Positions 8,155 to 16,237 of a DNA stretch of 64,000 bases are shown here, piece by piece. The position numbers were made by a program, and so were the translations under genes. The stretch is from Neobacillus niacini. Lineage in GTDB: Bacteria > Bacillota > Bacilli > Bacillales > Cytobacillaceae. The notes below the pieces were generated by a model. It worked only from the letters and a program-made list of their open reading frames with translations, had not been told where the DNA came from and did not search any database. The stretch is from contig NZ_BAWM01000006.1 of assembly GCF_000759675.1 (NCBI RefSeq), positions 148,449 through 212,448 on the forward strand, read 5' to 3'. Numbering within the stretch: position 1 is the stretch's first letter; the number at the start of each line of letters is the position of its first letter.

Positions 8155-8333
8155 AGGCTGTGTTAAAGGTTATTGTTGATTTTTTCCTATGTTGGCGGAA
8201 GGTGCGAGACTCCTGCGGGAGGACGGGGCAGGGGAGACCCCACAGGCGCTTAAGCGCCGAGGAGGCTCCACGGACCGCCTGCGGAAAGCGAAGCGCCTTG
8301 AGCGCAAATCAACATGCTAGTTTAACACAGCCT
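8155..8333 (+). repeat. GC-rich ~180-bp intergenic repeat, copy 1
   Basis: Terminal inverted repeats AGGCTGTGTTAAA / TTTAACACAGCCT bound a GC-rich core (CTCCTGCGGGAGGACGGGGC, CCCCACAGGCGCTTAAGCGC). Subterminal GTTGATTT/AAATCAAC forms a second inverted repeat. There is no coding capacity. A second near-identical copy lies at 35551 and a relic at 3061. It is either a MITE-like element or a structured RNA dispersed in Bacillaceae genomes. Confidence 0.8.
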
Positions 8334-8450
8334 TAATTTAAAGTTCATTGTCCTACGCGACCTGGCTAAATCCAAATAAATATTTTTACTGGAAATTGAT
8401 AACAAAATGACAAATTAATCGTATGTATGTTTACATCAAGGTAAAAGGAT

Positions 8451-8759
8451 GTGTGCATACTGGACATTCTCATCATGTTTATTGTTTTTTTTGGTCCAAT
8501 ATTGTTGATATATAGTTTAATTGATTATTTTGCTTATCGGAAATGGTCTTTATTATACATTGCTCTTCGTGATGAAAGTTATTTTGCACTTACTGAAAAA
8601 CTAAAACAAGCCGGAATTAAGTATCGAGTTAAAAATTTCTTTAATCAAACAGTTACCCCAATGTTCGGTGGTGATCGGTACAGACAATACGAAATATACG
8701 TTAAAAAGAGTGATGTAGAAAAAGCATCCCAAATCGTTTCTACACTAAGAAAGCTGTGA
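8451..8759 (+). CDS. One-TM protein with a DUF2007-like signal-transducing domain
   Basis: 102 residues. One membrane helix (residues ~3-25) is followed by a cytoplasmic alpha/beta domain resembling the DUF2007/'putative prokaryotic signal transducing' fold: ALTEKLKQAGIKYRVKN, then YEIYVKKSDVEKASQIV. Function is unknown. The GTG start is weakly supported by AAAAGGA close upstream, and ATG at 8475 would shorten the helix. Confidence 0.6.
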   Translation: MCILDILIMFIVFFGPILLIYSLIDYFAYRKWSLLYIALRDESYFALTEKLKQAGIKYRVKNFFNQTVTPMFGGDRYRQYEIYVKKSDVEKASQIVSTLRKL

Positions 8760-8938
8760 TTTTTTTTGAGCCGATCAATGGATGGGCTCTTTTGTTTTGT
8801 GTTCTTTATTCGTACATTGGGCGTTTTGAACTAGAAAATGTAAGACTTATTTCTCATTAACTTTAATGATTTTCGTTTTAAAATTAAGCAATATGTAAAA
8901 TGATACTGGAAATTAGTAGAGTTGAAGGTGGTAAAGAC

Positions 8939-11056
8939 GTGGGACGAATGGAACAAAGACAGCAAAGAAAGGCGTCTAAACAACGAGATTGGAGTCAGTT
9001 TTTAAAAAAGGATTTAGTTAAGAAGTTGATTATAGCAGGGATCATAACAGCAATATGTGGCCTCCTTATCGTTAATATCTTTATATGGGCCAGCGATGTC
9101 AGCAAATTAAACAAGCCGGCGCCACAGCCAACGATTATTTATGATCAGAAAGGCGAGATTGCTAGTAAGATTTCCAATTCCAGTATTGAAGGAGTAGGGA
9201 TCAAGCAAATTCCAAAAGAAGTCATCCATGCTGTGATTGCAACGGAAGACCAACGTTTTTATAAGCATAATGGAATAAACTATTTTGCTATTATGAAGGC
9301 TTTTTTCAAGAATATGTTGAGCGGCGACATCGTTGCAGGCGGGAGTACCGTTACCCAGCAGCTTGCCAAAAATGCATTTCTGACACATGAACGAACGTAT
9401 ACACGCAAAATCAAGGAACTGATTATTACAAAGAAAATTGAACGTACCTACTCAAAAGATGAAATCATGGAGAGATATCTAAATCAGATTTATTTTGGAG
9501 AGGGAGCATGGGGGATCCAGCGAGCAGCTAAAACCTACTTTGGAAAAGAAGCAAGTGAACTAACCTTAAGTGAGTCTGCGATGCTAGCTGGGCTAATCAA
9601 AGCTCCTTCGAATCTCTCACCATTTAAGAATATGGAAAAATCAGTCGAGCGTCGAGATCTTGTATTAGCCTTGATGGAAAAAGAAGGATACATTAGTCAA
9701 AACGATGTTGACAAAGCAAAGGGACAGCCAGTGGTGTTAAATGAAGAAAAAGTGGAAGATGAGTATGATGGCAAATATCCTTATTATGTAGACCACATTA
9801 TAGAAGAAGCAATGAAGGAATATCAGCTGACCAAAAACGAAATTCTTTCTGGCGGACTTCATATTTTTACAGAATTAAATCCAACTGTTCAAAAGGCGAC
9901 AGAAGAAGTCTATCACAATGATAATCTTTTTCCAATCAGTCCAGACGATCAGCTGCTTCAAAGCGGGGCTATTTTCATTGATCCTAAGAATGGCGGTATT
10001 CAGGCTCTTGTTGGTGGAAGAGGAGAACACACCCTATTAGGATTTAACCGGGCTACACAATTAATTAGGCAGCCAGGTTCGACGATGAAACCATTAGCTG
10101 TTTATACACCTGCATTAGAACAAGGCTTTGAAATATTTGATCTGTTAGAAGATAAACCGCTAAATATTGGCGGCTACCAGCCTAAGAATTATGATAAGCA
10201 ATATCGTGGCGAGGTAACAATGTATGACGCGGTCGTGAATTCGTACAATGTTCCTCCTGTTTGGTTATTAAATCAAATCGGATTGGAAAAGGGTACGAAG
10301 TCAGTGGAAACTTTCGGTATTCCTTTACAAGAAGAAGACCATTCTCTTGGAATTGCACTCGGGGGAATGAACGAAGGAACCTCACCGTTAGCCATGGCAC
10401 AAGCTTACACCGTATTCGCAAATAATGGAACAATGGTAGAGGCGCATTCCATCGAAAAAATAGAAGATGCAGAAGGAAAAGTTATTGCTAAATGGAAGAG
10501 CAAATCAACTACAGTGACTAAACCGGAAGTAGCTCAAAAAATCACCTACATGCTAAAGGGTGTTGTTGAGGAAGGTACTGGGAAGAAGGCTCAATTAGAT
10601 CGGTTTGACATTGCAGGTAAAACTGGTTCAACACAGCTTCCATTCGCGAACGAAGGCGGAACAAAGGATCATTGGTTTGTCGGCTATACCCCTAACATTG
10701 TCGGAGCGGTTTGGTTAGGCTATGATCAAACCGATGAAAATCATTACCTAGCCACATCAAGCAGTGGAACCACTCCTGTAATTTTTAGAGAAATTCTATC
10801 GAAGGTAGGATCAGAGCTGCCTGATGATAAATTTGCATTAACAAGCGTTGAAAAAAAATACAAGAATGAAATCAAGAAGATAAAAGAGCAAGAGGAAAAA
10901 GCTAGGAAAGAAAAAGAAAAACAGAAGAACAATAAAGGAAAGGGTAAGGAAAAAAAGGAAGAAAAGGGAAAAAATAAGGGGAAAAAGGATAAGGATAAGG
11001 ATAAAGATAAGGATAAGGATAAGGATGAAGATGACGCCGAAGATGATGATGAATAA
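8939..11056 (+). CDS. Bifunctional class A penicillin-binding protein (PBP1A family)
   Basis: Polymerises lipid II glycan strands and cross-links peptides at the outer membrane face. 705 residues from GTG 8939, chosen for GAAGGTGG eight bases upstream. Membrane anchor ~30-50. GT51 domain with catalytic Glu103 in ATEDQRFYKH and GGSTVTQQLAKN. Transpeptidase motifs STMK (Ser381), SYN (435) and KTG (561). The C-terminal tail is Lys/Glu/Asp-rich and ends in a (Lys-Asp) run encoded by AAGGAT hexamers at 10985-11026, then a polyacidic end. It is monocistronic. It resembles the Bacillus PbpG/PbpF group, but I do not assign a paralogue. Confidence 0.93.
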   Translation: MGRMEQRQQRKASKQRDWSQFLKKDLVKKLIIAGIITAICGLLIVNIFIWASDVSKLNKPAPQPTIIYDQKGEIASKISNSSIEGVGIKQIPKEVIHAVIATEDQRFYKHNGINYFAIMKAFFKNMLSGDIVAGGSTVTQQLAKNAFLTHERTYTRKIKELIITKKIERTYSKDEIMERYLNQIYFGEGAWGIQRAAKTYFGKEASELTLSESAMLAGLIKAPSNLSPFKNMEKSVERRDLVLALMEKEGYISQNDVDKAKGQPVVLNEEKVEDEYDGKYPYYVDHIIEEAMKEYQLTKNEILSGGLHIFTELNPTVQKATEEVYHNDNLFPISPDDQLLQSGAIFIDPKNGGIQALVGGRGEHTLLGFNRATQLIRQPGSTMKPLAVYTPALEQGFEIFDLLEDKPLNIGGYQPKNYDKQYRGEVTMYDAVVNSYNVPPVWLLNQIGLEKGTKSVETFGIPLQEEDHSLGIALGGMNEGTSPLAMAQAYTVFANNGTMVEAHSIEKIEDAEGKVIAKWKSKSTTVTKPEVAQKITYMLKGVVEEGTGKKAQLDRFDIAGKTGSTQLPFANEGGTKDHWFVGYTPNIVGAVWLGYDQTDENHYLATSSSGTTPVIFREILSKVGSELPDDKFALTSVEKKYKNEIKKIKEQEEKARKEKEKQKNNKGKGKEKKEEKGKNKGKKDKDKDKDKDKDKDEDDAEDDDE

Positions 11057-11130
11057 AAGATAATTTGTGTTTTAAAATGCTGTGCAGGATCCGTTTTTGT
11101 GGTGTTACTTCATCTCTATATACTAATTGG

Positions 11131-11158
11131 CAGACCAAATCACATACGATTTGGTCTG
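11131..11158. other. Perfect hairpin downstream of the PBP gene
   Basis: CAGACCAAATC / GATTTGGTCTG, 11 bp with a six-base loop and no T-run on either strand. It may be a weak terminator or an mRNA 3' stabiliser. Confidence 0.5.
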
Positions 11159-11203
11159 TTATAGTTTCAAGTAATATCTATAAATATTAATTTTCCGTAT
11201 AGG

Positions 11204-11231
11204 ACAAGAAAGCACCGCGTCAACGGTGCTT
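11204..11231 (-). terminator. Terminator of the NPY-repeat protein gene
   Basis: Minus strand AAGCACCG, a short loop and CGGTGCTT, followed by TCTTGTCCT. It lies just beyond the stop of the minus-strand gene. Confidence 0.65.
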
Positions 11232-11256
11232 CAATACCTTTTGAAGGTTAGGAAAT

Positions 11257-11523
11257 TTATCTTTGCCCTGGATAAAATGCCTCGTTTATTTCCCAAGACT
11301 CCACTATCTTGTGAGCAATGTTAGGTTCATATCCCATACCCATAAGGTACGCAATAGCTGCTACCTCTCGTAGGGCATGGGTAAAAGAAGTGTGTTTTGC
11401 TTCATGTAATCCATAATGAACAAGAGGCTCAACTTTTTTTAATACTGTGTGTTTATAATGGTATGGGTTATAATGTTGATTTTGATTAAAGTGATAAGGG
11501 TTGTATTGGTAAGGGTTATACAA
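11257..11523 (-). CDS. Small Asn-Pro-Tyr repeat protein
   Basis: 88 residues that I do not assign to a named family. The N-terminal 24 residues are four short NPYxY-type repeats (NPYQY, NPYHF, NPYHY) rich in Asn, Tyr and His, in the style of Bacillus spore-coat proteins. The rest is helical (ALREVAAIAYLMGMGYEP). The start is TTG at 11523 with GGGAG ten bases upstream. A nearby ATG is out of frame and stops at once. A spore-coat role is inferred from composition only. Confidence 0.65.
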   Translation of the reverse strand: MYNPYQYNPYHFNQNQHYNPYHYKHTVLKKVEPLVHYGLHEAKHTSFTHALREVAAIAYLMGMGYEPNIAHKIVESWEINEAFYPGQR

Positions 11524-11924
11524 CTATAGTCATCTCCCTATATAAATAATTTGTAAAGTCATCATTAGTCTATGTATGTTTTAACATGGATGAAACGGAT
11601 ACTGAAAAATAAATAATAATGAATATATATGACATTTAGAAAACATAATCCAGCTCCCCTATCACCGGGTCAAAGCATTTGGCTGTGCAAAACGACGTCA
11701 TAATCATTTCCTGTCATGGCAGACTTCGATTTAAGAGAATGCTTAATGGAACTTAGAATTAATTTTTCCATTAAAGTAAATCAATTTCAAATAAAATAAG
11801 ATATTCAAACCGGTTAGGATTTCCTTTCTTAACCAGTTTTTTTGGTAGAAAATGAAAAAATACATACAATAAAATCGGATTGGAAATAAATAAATAGTAT
11901 GATTTCAGGCAATGGAGGGATAAA
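11524..11924. other. 400-base gap before the catalase fragment
   Basis: AT-rich. An imperfect terminator-like hairpin (AACCGGTTA / TTAACCAGTT then TTTTTT) lies at 11808-11843. A short minus-strand open stretch at about 11685-11762 (containing MTGNDYDVVLHSQML) has no start or recognisable family. It probably also holds the old catalase promoter. Confidence 0.4.
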
Positions 11925-12002
11925 GTGGAAGGGAAAAATAGTATGGGAACTGGTGAAAGTGCAGATTCATTAACGAATCGCCAAGGTCATCCTTACGGAT
12001 AA
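11925..12002 (+). pseudogene. 5' fragment of a catalase gene
   Basis: GTG start behind GGAGGGATAAA. It encodes 25 residues ending SADSLTNRQGHPYG and then a stop. LTxxQGHPV is the conserved N-terminus of Bacillus KatX/KatE-type catalases, just before the NQN...GNRGP block, which is missing here. The matching 3' end of a catalase reading frame appears on the same strand at 15512-15697. I infer that both are pieces of one gene split by a replacement of its centre. Confidence 0.6.
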
Positions 12003-12611
12003 TCAAAATATTTTCTTTGTATTTGAGCTAGTACAATCATAAAAATACAAGACTTTTTATCAATCTTTTCATTGGGTTTATAAAAAATATCATTATTAAA
12101 ATCTGCATACAAGCTGCTATTCTTATACCCATTTAAGATATCTGCTACATTAGGGATAGTATCAAGTTGTACTTGATTTCCAATATCCATAAAAAGTTCT
12201 TCTACACTTTCAGCCATTAACCAATTATGTTCATCCATAAATTTAAGTATCTCATCATAGCAATTAATTATTAAAGAAAAGCTAAATTGTTTATCCACTT
12301 ATCTTCATAAATTAAAAAAGAGTCATTAGTCTTGTTGCATAACTTTGAGAAAGTTTTGTGTGATGACTTCTTATATCTTTATTTAATTTATTTCAATCAA
12401 TATTCTTACCAAAGAAAACATCTATAGCTACAGAGTTTAACATGGGTAATTTTCCAAATTCCTCAAAGGCTATATGTGCACATAAATAGGCTCTTGCATG
12501 CTTGCCATTGTTATATAATATCTCTGATTCCTCTAAAAGCTCACAAGCATTCTCATAAATCTTACTAAAAATTTTTTCAATATCCTCTACCTTTAATTGA
12601 TTAAAGCTCAT
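11993..12611 (-). pseudogene. abiV: Broken abiV-type abortive-infection gene
   Basis: The N-terminal part (12611 down to 12393, start after GGGAGAG) has the AbiV signature: YENACELLEESEILYNNG, then HARAYLCAHIAFEEFGKLPML. A TGA at 12393-12395 falls where the frame otherwise continues (NKLNKDIRSHHTKLSQ). A shift near the A6 run at 12314-12319 is then needed to reach the frame to 11993, which ends with AbiV-like NGYKNSSLYADFNNDIFYKP. Intact AbiV (phage-translation inhibitor in Lactococcus) is ~200 residues, and the combined length fits. There is at least one nonsense and one or two frameshifts, so it is not functional. A separate short product from GTG 12298 is possible. Confidence 0.7.
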
Positions 12612-12743
12612 TATTATCTCTCCCAAAAAATATGCCATTAACAAATATTGTATCTATAATTAAAAAGAAAAAAAGGAAAAGCCTATTAGCTCTTCATTTA
12701 ACTTACTGATTTATTTTGTTTGGCAACTGTAGATTTAAAATAA

Positions 12744-12917
12744 ACGATTTTTTTGTATCTAGAAAAAGAAGTAAGAACGAATAAACGTGAAACGATTACT
12801 CTTACATGTAAAGAGGACCTAATTCGCTTCTATGAAAGCCAAGAATACTACAACAACGGTGTATCAAATTCTGAGCATGTAGGGGTCACTTGGTGTAACA
12901 TGAGTAAAAAAATGTAG
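12744..12917 (+). pseudogene. C-terminal fragment of a GNAT acetyltransferase
   Basis: An open stretch without a start codon. It encodes LTCKEDLIRFYESQEYYNNG followed by VSNSEHVGVTWCNM, the last strands of a GNAT N-acetyltransferase. The acetyl-CoA-binding core is absent. An in-frame TAA precedes it at 12741. Confidence 0.6.
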
Positions 12918-13012
12918 TGAAATGATTTATTAGTCTTAAATATGAGGATGTCTTAAAAATAAAGGTGTTGACACTTTTAAGACAATCCCCTTTGTTTATC
13001 TCCGTAGTAAAA

Positions 13013-13207
13013 CTAGTGAATACGGTATTCTATCAATTGTTCTCCAAGTTCTCTCCGGCCGGTATCTTTAAAACCGAATGTTTGATAAAACCGCAAGGCA
13101 TTTGTATTTGATTCCTTTACTCCCGAGTTGATGGTTTGGCTGCAATTAGGGAGAGTTGCTAAAAAGTAGATGGCTTGAGTCAGAGCCATCTTGCCATAGT
13201 CCTTACC
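13013..13207 (-). pseudogene. C-terminal fragment of a second GNAT acetyltransferase
   Basis: The minus strand encodes GKDYGKMALTQAIYFL, then SNTNALRFYQTFGFKDTGRR, a GNAT acetyl-CoA-binding loop and C-terminus. There is no start codon and an in-frame TAA lies immediately upstream. It differs from the fragment at 12744, so it is not a duplicate. Confidence 0.65.
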
Positions 13208-13366
13208 TTACTGTGTTTAATCTATCATGAAACGGATAATCCACTACGTTCTATCCTCCGGTTCCTTCCCTTACAAAAGAAATCCTATCAAATTCTAGTA
13301 AACACATATAGGTACAAATAATGGCTCGAATTTTTATCAGAACGATTTTATTTGGGCGAATAGCCG

Positions 13367-13395
13367 TTGACGTGACAGTTGCTTTGTTATATGGT
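13367..13395 (+). promoter_or_regulatory. Promoter of the YtrA-like/ABC operon
   Basis: TTGACG, a 17-base spacer, then TATGGT. The -10 is overlapped by the inverted repeat at 13394-13415. Confidence 0.55.
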
Positions 13396-13415
13396 TAACT
13401 ACATAAGTAACTAAC
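13394..13415 (+). promoter_or_regulatory. Likely GntR/YtrA operator
   Basis: Imperfect inverted repeat GTTAACTAC / GTAACTAAC (7 of 9 positions) at the -10 of the operon encoding a YtrA-type repressor. This is the usual autoregulation layout. Confidence 0.5.
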
Positions 13416-13434
13416 CGATGTGGTGGTGTGTATT

Positions 13435-13806
13435 ATGGCTTTCACGATGGACGACAGTCGCCCGATTTTTGTGCAAATTGCTGAGAATATCGAAGACGAT
13501 ATTATCGAAGGCCGGTTGCCGGAGGAATCGCAAGTGCCGTCAACGACTCAATTTGCATCGTTTTTTCAAATAAATCCGGCAACGGCGGCCAAGGGCGTTA
13601 ATTTGCTGGTGGACGAGAACATTTTGTATAAAAAGCGGGGGATCGGCATGTTTGTGGCAACAGGTGCAAAAGCAAGGCTGATGGAGAAGCGAAAGGAGAG
13701 TTTCTATGAACAGTATGTCGTAGCGATGATTCGCGAGGCGGAAAAGCTTGGCATTTCGAAAGGACAATTGACGGATATGATCCGGAGAGGGGAAGGAACG
13801 AAATGA
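13435..13806 (+). CDS. YtrA-subfamily GntR transcriptional regulator
   Basis: About 123 residues. The GntR winged helix (IFVQIAENIEDDIIEG, then QVPSTTQFASFFQINPATAA) is followed by a short YtrA-type helical tail. In Bacillus such proteins repress the ABC operon they head. ATG at 13435 is preferred over the GTG run at 13420, which forms the GGTGGTG ribosome site. The stop overlaps the ATPase start. GC content rises sharply from here to about 15430 compared with the flanks, suggesting transfer from a higher-GC Firmicute. Confidence 0.85.
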   Translation: MAFTMDDSRPIFVQIAENIEDDIIEGRLPEESQVPSTTQFASFFQINPATAAKGVNLLVDENILYKKRGIGMFVATGAKARLMEKRKESFYEQYVVAMIREAEKLGISKGQLTDMIRRGEGTK

Positions 13807-14699
13807 TGAACATTGTTGAAGTCCAAGGGCTGACCAAAACATATGGTGGTGTCAATGCGGTAGACGATGTCAGCTTTAGGATGGAATCAGGCAAAATTTA
13901 CGGATTGCTGGGCCGAAACGGCGCAGGCAAAACAACAATCATGCACATGCTGACGGCGCAGATGTTTCCGACAAGTGGGAAGGTGAGCGTGTTCGGAGAG
14001 GCTCCTTATGAGAACAATCGCGTATTGAGCTAGGTTTGTTTTATTAAAGAAAGCCAGAAGTATCCCGACCATTTTCGAGTGATCGACGTGCTGGAGTTGT
14101 GTCCGGTAATTTTTCCGAATTGGGACCAGCGATTTGCCGATCAATTGCTGAATGATTTCCATCTGCCGTTGAAACGGGCGATAAAGAAGCTGTCGCGGGG
14201 TATGCTCTCGTCCGTCGGCGTCATTATCGGTTTGGCGAGCCGCGCGCCGCTGACGATGTTTGACGAGCCTTACCTGGGGCTGGACGCTGTAGCGAGGGAG
14301 TTGTTCTATGATCGGCTGATCGAGGATTACGCGGAGCACCCGCGGACGATCGTTTTGTCCACACATTTAATCGACGAGGTAAGCAGGATTTTGGAGCATG
14401 TGATCGTCATCGATAGCGGGAAGCTTATTCTTAATGAGGATGGGGATGCCATTCGCGGGCAGGCCTATTGCGCCGTAGGTCAGGCGGAGAAAGTGGAGGC
14501 CTTTATTTCCGGGCAGGAGACAATCGACCGTAAACCATTCGGTGGCCTATTGTCGGCTACGGTGCTTGGCAGGCTGGATCCAGAAAGAAGGAAGAAGGCC
14601 GAATTACTAGGGCTTGAGCTTACCCCGGTATCACTTCAACAGTTGATTGTTCATTTGACCAAACAAAAATCTGATCGCAGGGCGGTGGATTTCCGATGA
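13803..14699 (+). pseudogene. ABC transporter ATPase interrupted by an in-frame amber codon
   Basis: One continuous frame for ~298 residues except for TAG at 14031-14033. Before it: Walker A GRNGAGKTT. After it: KLSRGMLSSVG (degenerate signature, Arg for Gly), Walker B TMFDEPYLGLD and H-loop STHLID. VLS-stop-VCFIKESQ suggests a single CAG-to-TAG change, since no bases are lost. Translation would stop at 76 residues. An ATP-dependent exporter working with the next permease is the ancestral role. A sequencing error or suppression would restore it. Confidence 0.8.
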
Positions 14700-15382
14700 A
14701 TCGAATTGCAACCGTAATGAAAATTCATGCCAAGGATAGAATGATGTGGTTGATTGCTCCATGGTGTTTTGCATTGCTTCCTGCTTTTTTAGTCAACTTC
14801 TTGATTGGATGGATCGTCCAGCCGGAAAACGGGTTATTTACCGGCGGTTTGGCTTCCATCTTCATTTTGATGATGATTGTCGGCATCGCTACGCTGACGA
14901 AAAGTTTTCCTTTTGCGCTTGGCCTGAGCATCCGGAGAACGGACTTTTTTCTTGGGACTCTCATGATGGTCACCGTTGTTTGCTTGGGTATTTCCGTCGT
15001 GCTTTTGGCGCTTTCAGTCGTGGAGGGCGATTGGGGCTGGGGAGTCGGGCTGCATTTTTTCAACCTGCCTTATTTGAGTGATGGGTCCCTGGCGGAACGG
15101 TGGTGGACCTTGTTCGCGACAGCGTTCCATATGACCTTCCTTGGCTTCGCCATTGTCGCCGTATACCGGCGTTTTGGGAGGATGGGTATGTTCGTCTTGT
15201 TTCCGATTATTTTGGTTGCGGGGTCCGTGCTTTCGTTCTTGTGCACGTATTTCGGCTGGTGGACGGACATTTTCAATTGGCTAAGCGGACATTCCGCCGC
15301 TCAATTAGCTTCGTTGTTGTTTGTTGGCGCGGTCATCTTTGTCCTGCTGTCATTTTTCATGATTCGCAAAGCAACCGTTTAG
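14696..15382 (+). CDS. ABC transporter permease of the YtrA-type operon
   Basis: 228 residues with about six membrane helices and no soluble domain. The start overlaps the ATPase stop (ATGA). It is a membrane partner for the interrupted ATPase and probably non-functional without it. Codon use and GC content match the upstream two genes, not the rest of the window. Substrate is unknown. Confidence 0.75.
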   Translation: MNRIATVMKIHAKDRMMWLIAPWCFALLPAFLVNFLIGWIVQPENGLFTGGLASIFILMMIVGIATLTKSFPFALGLSIRRTDFFLGTLMMVTVVCLGISVVLLALSVVEGDWGWGVGLHFFNLPYLSDGSLAERWWTLFATAFHMTFLGFAIVAVYRRFGRMGMFVLFPIILVAGSVLSFLCTYFGWWTDIFNWLSGHSAAQLASLLFVGAVIFVLLSFFMIRKATV

Positions 15383-15399
15383 CCGGTAACACGCCGTAT

Positions 15400-15426
15400 G
15401 GCCGTCCGATCATTTGTCGGGCGGCC
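15400..15426 (+). terminator. GC-rich hairpin ending the imported operon
   Basis: GGCCGTCCGA / TCGGGCGGCC, 10 bp with one G-U pair, shortly after the permease stop. A poor T tract follows. Confidence 0.5.
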
Positions 15427-15511
15427 TTCGCCGTATTTATACAGAGCCGTCCGGATGAAAATACCGGGCAAAACACCCCTCACTTGCCGAATACGGATCA
15501 CGATGTGCAGA

Positions 15512-15697
15512 GCCGAAATCCAGAATAAAATGATTGAGTATTTTACGAATGCTGACGATGATTATGGAAAACGAGTCCAAGATGGAGTAGCGATAGCAAT
15601 GGAAATGAGGAAGGATAAAACACATACAAGCACGGCGGAAGCAGATGAGGCGACAGATAAGGCAAATCGAATGGGACATGAAGCAGATCCATATTAA
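15512..15697 (+). pseudogene. 3' fragment of a catalase gene
   Basis: A frame running AEIQNKMIEYFTNADDDYGK, then RVQDGVAIAMEM and a charged tail. The 'I...M...F..AD..YGKRV' pattern is the C-terminal end of Bacillus catalases, and no start codon belongs to it. It has normal local GC, unlike the sequence just upstream, so a junction lies near 15500. It pairs with the catalase 5' fragment at 11925. Confidence 0.6.
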
Positions 15698-15703
15698 TAG
15701 TAG

Positions 15704-15734
15704 AATGGCTGAACTTGTTTTAAGTTCGGCCATT
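15704..15734 (+). terminator. Former catalase terminator
   Basis: A 13-bp stem AATGGCTGAACTT / AAGTTCGGCCATT (one G-U) directly after the catalase 3' fragment. Confidence 0.75.
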
Positions 15735-15844
15735 ATTCGTTTAATTATGATAATTAGGTATTGAATGTTGTGATAGAAGGAATTTATCAAGTTGTGGCGA
15801 AATTTGTATATAATAAAACATTTTTAACTGGAGGTAGTTTTTTT

Positions 15845-16210
15845 ATGTATCGTTTTAAAGCGATTGATCACATTCAACTAGCTGCTCCAAAAGGTTGTGA
15901 AGATACTGCAAGGAAGTTTTTTATAGATATTCTAGGATTTGAGGAAATAGAAAAACCAGAGGAATTGAAAAAGCGCGGCGGTGTTTGGTTTCGAAGTGGC
16001 AGGACGCAAGTACATATTGGCGTTGAGGAACCTTTTACGCCAGCGAAAAAAGCACATCCTGCCTTTGAAATAGAAAATATTGATGCGTTGAAAAAACATT
16101 TACTAGCAAACGGGGTAGAAGTAATTGAAGACAATAACCTTCCGGGAGCCAATCGTTTCTATACAACTGATCCCTTTGGTAACCGTATTGAATTATTAGA
16201 GTGGATCTAA
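15845..16210 (+). CDS. VOC-family glyoxalase/dioxygenase-like protein
   Basis: About 121 residues, one vicinal-oxygen-chelate module pair. DHIQLAAP at the N-terminus and GNRIELLEW at the C-terminus contain the usual His and Glu metal ligands. The start ATG at 15845 follows CTGGAGG. Substrate is unknown. Glyoxalase, thiol transferase or resistance roles all occur in this fold. Confidence 0.8.
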   Translation: MYRFKAIDHIQLAAPKGCEDTARKFFIDILGFEEIEKPEELKKRGGVWFRSGRTQVHIGVEEPFTPAKKAHPAFEIENIDALKKHLLANGVEVIEDNNLPGANRFYTTDPFGNRIELLEWI

Positions 16211-16237
16211 TCTTTCGAAGAGGGGGAAGTGAGGATA

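Noticed and set aside
11131..11158. Terminator for the PBP gene
   Set aside because: Perfect stem, but no T-run on either strand, so it is listed only as a hairpin.
11685..11762. Minus-strand stretch MTGNDYDVVLHSQML
   Set aside because: No start, no family, and too short to call a relic with confidence.
14746..15528. Additional open frames in the GC-rich permease region
   Set aside because: They are alternative-frame shadows produced by high GC, and no ribosome sites fit.
11925..15697. A functional composite defence island
   Set aside because: abiV is broken and the ABC ATPase has a stop codon; no other defence gene is present, so a working system is not supported.
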